A DNA stretch of 64,000 nt from Lachnospiraceae bacterium (GTDB lineage: Bacteria > Bacillota > Clostridia > Lachnospirales > Lachnospiraceae). The stretch covers positions 1 through 64,000 of the forward strand of contig CAJTGD010000010.1 of the NCBI GenBank assembly GCA_910575475.1, given 5' to 3'. Shown here one piece after another: positions 53,790-61,400 of the stretch. The notes beneath the pieces are model-generated. The model worked only from the letters and a program-made list of their open reading frames with translations, searched no databases and was not told the origin of the DNA. The position numbers and the translations under genes were made by a program. The first letter of the stretch is position 1; each line of letters begins with the position of its first letter.

Positions 53790-53854
53790 CAAGATTTCCA
53801 GCTGTCGGTTGCTGATTCAACAGGTCAATTGCAACCGCACAGCTGGCAAGATTT
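53790..53854. mobile_element. Tiny MITE-like element (49 bp, TIRs, 8-bp flanking duplication)
   Basis: Inverted arms CCAGCTGTCGGTTGC (53798-53812) and GCAACCGCACAGCTGG (53831-53846) enclose 18 nt. Both sides carry the 8-bp direct repeat CAAGATTT (53790-53797 and 53847-53854), as a target duplication would. It could alternatively be a regulatory stem-loop. Confidence 0.5.
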
Positions 53855-53959
53855 TGTGCAAAGTAAATGCCGGGCCGTCCTCGGTTCTCCGAATCGTGAA
53901 CCGTAAGAAACTGTAGAAACATCACTGACAGCCCGCAGACCGAAAAGGAGGCAATCGAC

Positions 53960-54307
53960 ATGCTGTTTGTAAATTATCCAAAATGCTCCACCTGCCAGAA
54001 AGCGAAAAAATGGCTGACCGGGCATCAGCAGGAATTTGAGGACCGGGATATCAAGGAGCAGAATCCCACGGCAGACGAATTGAAAGAATGGCACGAAAAG
54101 AGCGGACTGCCGCTGAAACGCTTTTTTAATACCAGCGGCATCCTGTATAAGGAAATGAACCTGAAAGAAAAGCTGCCCGGCATGAGCGAGGAGGAACAGT
54201 TTCGCTTGCTTGCGTCTGATGGGATGCTCGTCAAACGACCGATCCTGGTGACAGAGGAAACGGTACTGGTGGGGTTTAAGGAGAAGGAGTGGGAAGGCTT
54301 GATCTAA
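53960..54307 (+). CDS. Spx/ArsC-family thioredoxin-fold protein
   Basis: 115 residues with the ArsC/Spx start FVNYPKCSTCQKAKKWL (Cys9, Cys12), DRDIKEQNPTADELKEWHEKSG and the C-terminal LVKRPILVTEE. The complete CxxC and the KRPILV loop are typical of MgsR/Spx-like and YffB/ArsC-like proteins; arsenate reduction versus transcriptional role cannot be decided. RBS AAAGGAGG. Confidence 0.87.
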   Translation: MLFVNYPKCSTCQKAKKWLTGHQQEFEDRDIKEQNPTADELKEWHEKSGLPLKRFFNTSGILYKEMNLKEKLPGMSEEEQFRLLASDGMLVKRPILVTEETVLVGFKEKEWEGLI

Positions 54308-54318
54308 GGAACTGTGCG

Positions 54319-54345
54319 AAAACCCCGATCATACGGGGTTTATCA
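54319..54345. terminator. Bidirectional hairpin terminator
   Basis: AACCCCG-atcata-CGGGGTT with flanking A and T residues between convergent genes. Confidence 0.7.
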
Positions 54346-54369
54346 TTTTCCCTTGGGGCCTGCCGCCTG

Positions 54370-55188
54370 TCACCATACCCGATCCCCGGAATGCATATAC
54401 CGAACCTGCTCCCCCATGATCTCCCGCATCATTTCAAAAGCCGGGATCCCGGTGCAGTGTCCCGTATAGAACCGGGTGTCCATCCCCCGCAACTCCTTTG
54501 CCGCGTCCCGGATCAGCTCTGCCTCATCCGCTTCATACCCGGTCTTTTTCATCATATGGAAGCCGCTGATCACCATATCCGGATCACAGCCGTACAACTC
54601 CCGGAAGCGGTCCAGGATATTCAGGATCCCGTTATGGGCGCACCCGGAGATCAGGACCGTCTTTCCCTCCGCCTTCACAACAAGATACTGCTCATGGTCA
54701 AAGGAATCCTGCACGAATCCGTCTTCTGTTTTCCGTTTCAGCGTGAGGTTGCTTTTCGGCCACTTCCGCCTGCCCGTCACTCCAGAGAAAATCGAGAGCT
54801 CCGGATCGATCTCACAGTCTCCCTCCAGCAGAACCACCTGGGGCAATTGCTGGATCCTGGGATCGATTCCGATATATTTTTCCCGGCCGTCCTTTAAATT
54901 ATAATAGTCACGCGCTGCCCGGACATGCATGTAGATCCTGGCGTCCGGGTTCTGCTCCGCGAAAGACAGGATCCCGCCGGAATGGTCGTAGTGGCCGTGG
55001 CTTAAAAATACCAGATCAATGCTGCCCAGATCCACCCCCAGCCGTTTTGCATTCTCCCATGTTTTTTCAGACGCCCCTGTATCCGCAAGCAGCCTGTGGT
55101 GCGGCGTTTCTATATAAATGCTGAATCCGTGTTCCGCGTAAACCTGGTTTTCTCCCTGGGTATCTTCCATCAAATTGATGATCTTCAT
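54370..55188 (-). CDS. MBL-fold metallohydrolase
   Basis: 272 residues from the ATG after GGAGGGATTTAC. Metal-binding motif SHGHYDHSGG, then ISGCAHNGILNIL and FYTGHCTGIPAF near the end, as in the TflA/Atsa-like MBL group that includes 7,8-dihydropterin-6-yl-methyl-4-(beta-D-ribofuranosyl)aminobenzene 5'-phosphate synthase homologues. Cytoplasmic; the substrate cannot be predicted. Intact. Confidence 0.85.
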   Translation of the reverse strand: MKIINLMEDTQGENQVYAEHGFSIYIETPHHRLLADTGASEKTWENAKRLGVDLGSIDLVFLSHGHYDHSGGILSFAEQNPDARIYMHVRAARDYYNLKDGREKYIGIDPRIQQLPQVVLLEGDCEIDPELSIFSGVTGRRKWPKSNLTLKRKTEDGFVQDSFDHEQYLVVKAEGKTVLISGCAHNGILNILDRFRELYGCDPDMVISGFHMMKKTGYEADEAELIRDAAKELRGMDTRFYTGHCTGIPAFEMMREIMGEQVRYMHSGDRVW

Positions 55189-55194
55189 AATGTA

Positions 55195-55299
55195 AATCCC
55201 TCCGCCGCATTCCTGATCTTCATAAAGCCAATCCCTCCGCCGCATTCCTGATCTTCATAAAGCCAATCCCTCCGCTGCATTCTTGATCTCCGAAAAATC
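55195..55299. repeat. Tandem 35-bp duplication of a gene 3' end
   Basis: Units at 55195 and 55230 (identical) and a partial third at 55265: AATCCCTCCGCCGCATTCCT, then GATCTTCATAAAGCC. The third copy is the true 3' end of the DUF1810-Uma2 gene (codes for IKNAAEGLAL), and the others are downstream duplicates reaching the metallohydrolase start. Confidence 0.88.
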
Positions 55300-56403
55300 A
55301 ATCACCAGTTCCCCTCCGAAGATTTTGACAGGAATCGTCTCCTCCATTCCATGAATCACAGGAATATCGTCCTCCTCAAAATCATACGTGATGATCCGCT
55401 CTTTTTCCAGATCGATCATCCAGTATTCGCGCACCCCGGCATTTTTATACTTCATCAGCTTCAGGAACATATCCTTTTGTTTTGTGGACGGTGAAAGGAT
55501 TTCCGCAATAAAGTCCGGCGCGCCCACGACACGCTTTTTGCTCAGCTTCTTTTTCTCGCATATGATCATCACATCCGGCTGAACGATAGTACGGTCATCC
55601 CCATCCAGCTGGACATCCGCAGGAGCAGCAAATACAGAACAGTTTCCCTTTTTCTTCCGGATAAAATCACGAATCTGAAAGCTTAATTCCATGGAAACCG
55701 CCTGATGCCCCAGCGTGGGCGCAAACATTTCAAAAAACTGCCCGTCGATCAATTCCACCCGCATATCCTCCGGCAGAGCCTCATAATCCTCCAGCGTATA
55801 GTCGTGTCTGCCGCCGAAAATCTGATGCTTTGCGGCGGATTCACGGATGAGATCCGCATGATTTCCTACCGTATACTCAAATTTGTCATCGGATTTCTGA
55901 ATATCCTCAGCCGGATCCGCACCCTCCTTCTGCTTTAGAGGCATCTTCTGGAAATGCGGTGTTTTCTGATCCGAAGCTTTTGTTTCCTTGTTCAGAAAAT
56001 CCAGAGTATACGGATCCCGCCTGCCGTCAAAAAATTTGTCCAGCACACTTCCAAATACCGGCTCGCCGCTTACCGCTTCAAATAGCGTCATGGCAGATTT
56101 CAGCTTCATGTCGTCCGGCCAGCCGAATATCTCCGTGGCATTGCAGGAGTTCAGCTTTAATAATTCCCCGGAGATCTCGAGAAGCCTGCTGCCGAGAACC
56201 GGATGCTTCATATAGGCTTCCGCCTCTTTCCGGTCTTTGACCGCATAATACTGCGCCGTCGGGCTGTGCCCAAGTCCCTGGATCTGCGGGAAAATATACC
56301 ACATCCAATGGCTCGTCTTCCGGCCGTTTTTGATCTCCTGCAGAGCGCGCGCAAAATCATGCTCCTGCGCATTGACAAAACGTTCTAATCCTTCTTTTTT
56401 CAT
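55255..56403 (-). CDS. DUF1810 - Uma2 (PD-(D/E)XK) fusion protein
   Basis: 382 residues. About 1-140 is DUF1810 (RFVNAQEHDFARALQEIKNGRKTSHWMWYIFPQIQGLG, GWPDDMKLKSAMTLFE). A charged linker follows, then from about 205 an Uma2-type nuclease-fold domain (YTLEDYEALPEDMRVELIDGQ, QPDVMIIC, APDFIAEILSPST, YKNAGVREYWMID) with the expected Asp and Glu. The two domains are usually separate proteins. Intracellular; both functions unknown. Complete, with a duplicated 3' end. Confidence 0.85.
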   Translation of the reverse strand: MKKEGLERFVNAQEHDFARALQEIKNGRKTSHWMWYIFPQIQGLGHSPTAQYYAVKDRKEAEAYMKHPVLGSRLLEISGELLKLNSCNATEIFGWPDDMKLKSAMTLFEAVSGEPVFGSVLDKFFDGRRDPYTLDFLNKETKASDQKTPHFQKMPLKQKEGADPAEDIQKSDDKFEYTVGNHADLIRESAAKHQIFGGRHDYTLEDYEALPEDMRVELIDGQFFEMFAPTLGHQAVSMELSFQIRDFIRKKKGNCSVFAAPADVQLDGDDRTIVQPDVMIICEKKKLSKKRVVGAPDFIAEILSPSTKQKDMFLKLMKYKNAGVREYWMIDLEKERIITYDFEEDDIPVIHGMEETIPVKIFGGELVIDFSEIKNAAEGLAL

Positions 56404-56432
56404 CCGATACCTTCTTTCTTTTTATTTTTTCA

Positions 56433-56461
56433 ATGACATCCTCCACTTAACCAAATATAAT
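56433..56461 (+). promoter_or_regulatory. Promoter of a terminated leader-like transcript
   Basis: ATGACA, exact 17-bp spacer, TATAAT. Directs transcription toward 56468 away from the DUF1810-Uma2 gene. Confidence 0.65.
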
Positions 56462-56467
56462 AGCCAA

Positions 56468-56605
56468 CGAGTAGAGATACTCTTAAAAGCGGTGTACCCT
56501 ACCAGCAAGTGGGAACGGAAAAAGTACAGGGCCGGGCTTTACAGTCCGGTCTTTTTATACCTTTACGAAAGGGAGTTATATATGCATTTTTCGTCAGAAA
56601 ATTGA
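56468..56605 (+). ncRNA. Orphan leader-like RNA with terminator and 7-codon ORF
   Basis: After the promoter come GAGTA-gaga-TACTC, a CCCTAC / GTGGG pairing, and a terminator-like stem (CCGGGCTTTACAGTCCGG then TTTTT, 56532-56556). Next is GAAAGGGAG and ATG at 56582 with only seven codons, then a family 2 repeat. It looks like a regulated leader whose downstream gene has been lost. The 400-bp gap has no other gene. Confidence 0.45.
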
Positions 56606-56646
56606 TGACCTGCTTGCGCACCAGCGCAATACCTATTATACCACAC
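56599..56646. repeat. Interspersed repeat, family 2 (copy b)
   Basis: AAATTGATGACCTGCTTGCG-type sequence with ACCAGCGCAATACCTATTAT and ACCACAC; matches the 50797 copy. Confidence 0.75.
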
Positions 56647-56805
56647 AAGCTCTGGTATGGAATCCTTTTTTTGCCCTGTCATGCTTCAGAAATCCGTCAC
56701 CATTACAGTTCACGGCCTGAGCGGCCGCGAATCGTAACCCGCTGCCGGCATTTTTGTGTACTCTCCCGCTTCATTCACCACAGTGCTCAGGCGGGGTATG
56801 ATATC

Positions 56806-57987
56806 TCAACCGAATCTCACCTCCAGCCACCCCTCCTGAAGCCTCGCCCCCGCCGCTTCCTTCCCTTTCAGCATATCCGGAAGCGTAAACCTGCGCTTTT
56901 CATTTTTAACTGTAATCATCAATTCCCCGTCGGAAGTTTCCATCTCAATCTCCTCTTTCTCCGCAAACGGCAGATAAACTCTCAGCAAGATCTCACTGCC
57001 CCGCTTTTCTGTCTCCATCATCGGGCCTGAAGCGAAAAGCTGTGCCGGGTCTTTCTCCCCGTAGAGCAGCTTGGCCGCCTCACGCAAAGCCTCTGTCCCC
57101 TGCAGCTCCTTCTCCTGAAGCTCCAGGGTAAACAGCGGAACCTCCCCAAAGCTTTCTCGCAGTTCCCGCAGGCTTTCCTCCTGCCGCAGTTCCCACGCCT
57201 GAAAATAACCTTCCAGCGCTATACGGGGATAGATCCGGTTGACGATCACTGCGTCCACCTGGTAGCCATACAGGTGAAGGCAGGTAAAATTGTGCTTTGC
57301 CTCACGCATCACGATCTTCTCCGGCGTGGTCACGATCCGGAGGCTCACCGCGGACCGGTCGCGCATCATGCACTGCAGGCGTTCCAGCTTATCGACCAGG
57401 CGCAGTAGCTCCTCGAACAGATCCTCGCCCGGCATGGGGATTTTCGCAACCCTTTCCACAACCGGGCCTGCCATTTTCACCAGCTTCCGCTTCGCCGAAA
57501 TCACATCCCGCAGGAGACGGCCGAACTGCTCCGGGAATTTCAGCATGGAAAGCGTCTCCCCGGTGGGCGCGCAGTCAATGATGAGAATATCGTAGGACGC
57601 CTGCTGCCCGCTCCCTCTTTTTCCTTCATAAAAATCCAGAATTTTGAACAGGGAAAACAGCTCCTCCAGCCCCGGAAATATGAGCAGCTCCTCCGCTTCC
57701 AATCCGCCCTGTGCATGGCTTAAGAGCAGCTCCTTCAGATAATCCTGCAGCATTCCCCACGCCTTCTCGCTTTCGCTGACCACATCGATCTCCAATGCAT
57801 CCAGATTTTCCAGGATCTGCATCGGCTCTCCTGCCAGCCTTACCCCGAAGGCATCTCCCAGGCTGTGGGCCTGGTCCGTGCTCATCACCAGCACCCTTTT
57901 TCCCTGTTCCGCCAGTCTGCAGGCAGTTGCTGCCGCCACACTGGTCTTGCCGACTCCGCCTTTTCCCGTGTAAAATATGATCCGCAT
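56806..57987 (-). CDS. ArsA/GET3-like ATPase with C-terminal HSP20-like domain (1)
   Basis: 393 residues from the ATG after AGGAGAAGGG. Deviant Walker A FYTGKGGVGKTSVAAAT, switch I-type MSTDQAHSLGDAF, switch II LIIDCAPTGETLSMLKFPEQ. The last about 85 residues (ILLRVYLPFAEKEEIEMETSDGELMITV, LPDMLKGKEAAGARLQEGWLEVRFG) are the ArsA_HSP20 domain. No arsB or arsR is nearby, so arsenite export is unlikely; a membrane-protein or client-handling role is more plausible. It lies 51 bp downstream of a paralogue. Confidence 0.88.
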   Translation of the reverse strand: MRIIFYTGKGGVGKTSVAAATACRLAEQGKRVLVMSTDQAHSLGDAFGVRLAGEPMQILENLDALEIDVVSESEKAWGMLQDYLKELLLSHAQGGLEAEELLIFPGLEELFSLFKILDFYEGKRGSGQQASYDILIIDCAPTGETLSMLKFPEQFGRLLRDVISAKRKLVKMAGPVVERVAKIPMPGEDLFEELLRLVDKLERLQCMMRDRSAVSLRIVTTPEKIVMREAKHNFTCLHLYGYQVDAVIVNRIYPRIALEGYFQAWELRQEESLRELRESFGEVPLFTLELQEKELQGTEALREAAKLLYGEKDPAQLFASGPMMETEKRGSEILLRVYLPFAEKEEIEMETSDGELMITVKNEKRRFTLPDMLKGKEAAGARLQEGWLEVRFG

Positions 57988-58038
57988 CTTCCCTTCTCCT
58001 CTCAAAATCATCCAACCGTACAGTCAGAAATCTTCCGC

Positions 58039-59235
58039 TCAGTTTATTTTTTCACTGTTCCCTGTCCCAAACCGTATGAGCAGCACATCCCCCTCCTGCT
58101 TTGCTCCTGTGATCTCGCAATTCCGCAGGGTATCCGGAAGGGCCATATTTCTTTTGAAATTCCCTGCTTTCAATATCAGGTTTCCCCCGGACTGATACAG
58201 CTCCAGATCTTCCCTGGACGCACATGGGACAAATAATTTCAGCACATATCCGTATTCGTTTTTTTCATAAGTCTCGCCGCCCCGGTGCTTCTGCACTTCA
58301 AATACAGGACGGCCCTCCAGCGCCTCCCCGCAGATCCCCTCCAACGCCTCCATTCCGCACGGCTCCGCCTCATACCATGGGATCCGCACCGCGGGAACCT
58401 CCCGGAATACATCCTCCAGCTCCGCCAGATATTTCCTCTGCTGCTCCTGCCAGCCCGCAAAGAAACGGTTATCCACGGCATCCGGCAGCACCCGGTTAAA
58501 ATAGACCCCATCCACATAGTAGCCGTAAAGGTTCAGGTACATATAGTTCCTTCTCGTCTCCTCCACCACCATTTTTTCCGGTATGGCTACGATACGGACC
58601 GTGGTGACGGCATCATTTTTCAGCAGATTCTGCAGCTTGACCAGTCTCATATACAGCCGCTCGATGTCCGTCATCGCATCCCTGTCAGGCAGCTCGATCT
58701 TCAAAAATACCCTGGACAGTGGGGACAGCACACGCATGGCTGCCTTTCCGATGGGGAAAAATTTTTCCATATACCAGCATAAAAGCTCCGGAAATTTCAG
58801 CAGCGCCAACGTCTCCCCGGTGGGCGCGCAGTCGATGATGAGCCGATCGTATGCGCCGGTCTCATAGAGGTCCAGGATCTTCAAAAGGGAAAATAGTTCC
58901 CCCATTCCCGGAAGGCCCGTGATGGAAAACAGTTCCTTCCCGCCGTTCATCCCCAGCCCCTCCGAGCCCAGCAGATTTTCGACGGCCCGCACCATATCCT
59001 GGTATTCGTGCTCCATCATATATTCCGGGTCCGCCTCCAGCGCATACAGCTCCGGTGCGATCCGGGTCTCCTCCCGTCCGATCCTTTTCCCGAACAGATC
59101 GCTCAGATTGTGGGCCATATCCGCGGAAAAAAGCAGCGTCCTCTTCCCCTCCCGGGCTGATTTTACGGCGTGCGCCGCTGCGATGCTGGTCTTTCCCACA
59201 CCGCCCTTTCCTGTAAAGATCAAGATTCTGTCCAT
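58039..59235 (-). CDS. ArsA/GET3-like ATPase with C-terminal HSP20-like domain (2)
   Basis: 398 residues. Walker A FTGKGGVGKTSIAAAHA, switch I SADMAHNLSDLFGK, switch II LIIDCAPTGETLALLKFPEL, C-terminal HSP20-like strand set (YVLKLFVPCASREDLELYQSGGNLIL, MALPDTLRN). Clearly paralogous to its downstream neighbour but diverged, which suggests a heterodimer like the two halves of ArsA. Expression is probably controlled by the upstream MarR gene. Start follows GGAAG. Confidence 0.88.
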   Translation of the reverse strand: MDRILIFTGKGGVGKTSIAAAHAVKSAREGKRTLLFSADMAHNLSDLFGKRIGREETRIAPELYALEADPEYMMEHEYQDMVRAVENLLGSEGLGMNGGKELFSITGLPGMGELFSLLKILDLYETGAYDRLIIDCAPTGETLALLKFPELLCWYMEKFFPIGKAAMRVLSPLSRVFLKIELPDRDAMTDIERLYMRLVKLQNLLKNDAVTTVRIVAIPEKMVVEETRRNYMYLNLYGYYVDGVYFNRVLPDAVDNRFFAGWQEQQRKYLAELEDVFREVPAVRIPWYEAEPCGMEALEGICGEALEGRPVFEVQKHRGGETYEKNEYGYVLKLFVPCASREDLELYQSGGNLILKAGNFKRNMALPDTLRNCEITGAKQEGDVLLIRFGTGNSEKIN

Positions 59236-59389
59236 TTGATATCTTCCTGCTTTTTTGCGATTCATTACACATTTTCCCCTTCACGCATGGTACCCCTTAG
59301 GCACTTACGAACTATTTCTTGCGCAAAATGGCAAAATTCTCGTATCATGCTTTTCTGGTTTATCCATCTTAGGGCAAGGCCCTCTAGGT

Positions 59390-59460
59390 CTGCGTTTTTT
59401 GACCTGCACACTCGAAGAAATGTCCTGCGCAATCTGCACAAGTTATTTTCCTACAGTTCC
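59390..59460. repeat. Interspersed repeat, family 5 (copy b, inverted)
   Basis: Reverse complement reads GGAACTGTAGGAAAATAACT, TTGTGCAGATTGCGCAGGAC, ATTTCTTCGA. It lies in the 465-bp gap between the MarR and ArsA genes. That gap also holds a degenerate MarR-like site (TTCGAATAATTCGAG, CGAAGTA near 59484-59507) and no gene. Confidence 0.65.
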
Positions 59461-59700
59461 TAATCGGTTCTCTTTCTTCTCCGTTCGAATAATTCGAGTC
59501 ACGAAGTATTTATTTTTAAAAAATGTGCGTTCTCACGCACGCTTGCGCCGAAGCACAGCTGCAACAGCAGCCAATTTCCTTATGTGCGCAGTGCGGCATC
59601 TACCCTGTACACCGCAGTGCGAATCCGGGTCCTCAAGTACTGTGAAGCGCTCATAAATCTGACACAGTATCAAATGTGCAGGCTATTTTTACACAGTTCC

Positions 59701-60273
59701 TCATTCAATCTCTATCTTCCGGACCTTCTTTTTCGGCTCTGCCGAATCCTGTTTTTTCTTCTGATCCTGATTTTTCTTCTGATCCTGGTCTTTCGTCTGA
59801 TCCTGATGTTTTGTCTGATTCCTTTTCTGTTCTTTTTTCTGCTCTTCGCAGAGCCCTTCCAGCACCTTGTCGATCAGCCGGATCCCGGCCTGCAGCTCCT
59901 GCGGGGAGAGCTTGCCGAGTACGGACTGCCCATAGCGGAATACTTGATCCAGGATGTCCTTGATGCATGCCATCCCCTGCTCTGTCATCCGGATGGTCAC
60001 CACCCGCTTGTCCTCCGCGCTTCTGCTGCGCTCCAGCAGCCTCCGCTTCTCCATCCGGTCTATGATCCCTGTGACTGTATTCAGCGGCACCTGGAGATAC
60101 TCCGCAACCTGGGTCATATTGACCTCGCCCTTTCTGTAGAGCTGCAGCATCACAAAGACCTCATTCTTCGAACAGTCCAGCAGAAGATTCTCCCAGGTCC
60201 GGGGCGAAAGCAGCTCCTTCACCCGGTCCAGGTAATCAAACATCATCTTCTCAAAATCGATCCATCCTGCCAT
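59701..60273 (-). CDS. MarR-family regulator with Lys/Gln-rich tail
   Basis: 190 residues from ATG 60273; a GTG at 60303 is an alternative. Winged helix: MTQVAEYLQVPLNTVTGIIDRMEKRRLLERSRSAEDKRVVTIRMTEQG. The C-terminal 50 residues are a low-complexity basic tail with repeated DQ(T/K)K units (QTKHQDQTKDQDQKKNQDQK), unusual for MarR. A perfect inverted repeat upstream (60320-60354) is its probable autoregulatory site. Likely regulates the ArsA-like pair downstream. Confidence 0.88.
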   Translation of the reverse strand: MAGWIDFEKMMFDYLDRVKELLSPRTWENLLLDCSKNEVFVMLQLYRKGEVNMTQVAEYLQVPLNTVTGIIDRMEKRRLLERSRSAEDKRVVTIRMTEQGMACIKDILDQVFRYGQSVLGKLSPQELQAGIRLIDKVLEGLCEEQKKEQKRNQTKHQDQTKDQDQKKNQDQKKKQDSAEPKKKVRKIEIE

Positions 60274-60319
60274 CGTCTTTCCCGCCTTCAAAGTTATACT
60301 CACCGCAGATTTCTCTGAT

Positions 60320-60354
60320 ACTCAAATTACTTCGTTTCTCGAAGTAATTTGAGT
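60320..60354. promoter_or_regulatory. MarR operator, perfect 15-bp inverted repeat
   Basis: ACTCAAATTACTTCG - tttct - CGAAGTAATTTGAGT, 47 bp upstream of the ATG. Perfect symmetry and position fit a MarR dimer site overlapping the promoter. Confidence 0.85.
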
Positions 60355-60382
60355 GTACTCTATCAGAGGGGATTTGTCAAGA

Positions 60383-60531
60383 TTATTTTATCTGTACACT
60401 TAAACTTTTTCCCAGCAATTCCGCAACCTTTACAATGAAATCCAAACTGGGATTATAATTTCCGCTTTAAATGCTTTATCCTTTAGCATCTCTTCTTTCA
60501 TTTCTTCAAAAGATATCCCTGCCCTGTTCAT
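60383..60531 (-). pseudogene. HigA/XRE-type antitoxin with its HTH deleted
   Basis: ATG at 60531 after AGGAGGG starts FEEMKEEMLKDKAFKAE, the N-terminal helix of a HigA-like antitoxin. A frameshifting join then gives, in another frame, NYNPSLDFIVKVAELLGKSL and SVQIK-stop at 60383, the normal end. The helix-turn-helix between them, about 45 residues, is missing. No toxin gene lies upstream. Confidence 0.8.
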
Positions 60532-60716
60532 GATTCGGCCCTCCTGTTTTCTTTTGCGTAAAATTCTATTTCAAATATCCCGATCACCTTCCCTTCCCCT
60601 TTATGTTATCATATACGATAACCCCCATCAATGCTCTTGTAGATTTGCAGAAAAATAACTGATACATTTTTTATATCCGCACTATCTTTTTCCATTTCTT
60701 ATTCGTTATATTTTAT

Positions 60717-60750
60717 GAGACGGCTGAATGGCCCTAATGGGATGCCCGTT
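60717..60750. repeat. Interspersed repeat, family 3 (copy b)
   Basis: CGGCTGAATGGCCCTAATGG followed by GATGCCC. Lies in the 277-bp gap before the sigma-factor gene, where nothing else was seen. Confidence 0.72.
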
Positions 60751-60808
60751 TTCGATGTACATGATAGAATAGGATAAATGCCTGTAACTGTGGAAGGGGG
60801 GGGATTAT

Positions 60809-61339
60809 ATGAGCGCCGATCTTTTGCTGATCCAGAAAATGAAGCAGGGCGATGAAGACGCCTTTGATCTGTTTGTCCGAAAATATTACGGGGACATCCT
60901 CTCCTACTGCCGCTACCACTGCCCGGATCAGAATTACTCCGAGGACCTGACCCAGGAAGCCTTCGCGCGCTTCTTTGCAAAATTGTCTGATTACCGCCAT
61001 ACCGGAAAGGCTAAAAATTATTTATATACGATTGCCGGAAATCTGTGCAGGGATTATTTTAAGAAGCTCCGGGAAAGTCCTCTGGAAGACGATGAGCTCA
61101 GCCGGCAGCTGGAGGCAGAAGAGCCTCCCGACGAGGAGACCGCAGACCGTCTCCTGATCGAGCAGGCTCTCGCGGCACTGCAGGAGGAGTTCCGCGAGGT
61201 CGTGATCCTCTATTATTTTCAGGAATTGAAGCTGACCGAGATCGCCGATACGCTGCAAATCGGCCTTCCCCTGGTAAAATACCGTTTGAAGCAGGCGAAG
61301 ACACAGTTGAAAAAATATATCCGCTGTGCGGATGGATAA
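60809..61339 (+). CDS. ECF-type RNA polymerase sigma factor
   Basis: 176 residues. Region 2 (DAFDLFVRKYYGDILSYCRYHCPDQNYSEDLTQEAFARFF) and region 4 (LAALQEEFREVVILYYFQELKLTEIADTLQIGLPLVKYRLKQAKTQLKKY) are complete. RBS is an uninterrupted G run (GGAAGGGGGGGGG). It heads a cluster with a membrane protein and an ABC transporter, a typical envelope-stress or antibiotic-response set; the membrane protein may be its anti-sigma partner. Confidence 0.92.
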   Translation: MSADLLLIQKMKQGDEDAFDLFVRKYYGDILSYCRYHCPDQNYSEDLTQEAFARFFAKLSDYRHTGKAKNYLYTIAGNLCRDYFKKLRESPLEDDELSRQLEAEEPPDEETADRLLIEQALAALQEEFREVVILYYFQELKLTEIADTLQIGLPLVKYRLKQAKTQLKKYIRCADG

Positions 61340-61400
61340 ATGACCTGTCGAATCGCAGCCACACAGCCGGAAAATATCGTTAGAAAGTTGAGGTGTCACT

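Noticed and set aside
56806..59235. ArsA pair as an arsenic resistance operon
   Set aside because: No arsB, arsR, arsD or acr3 gene nearby; the CxxC protein at 53960 is separate and not in the operon.
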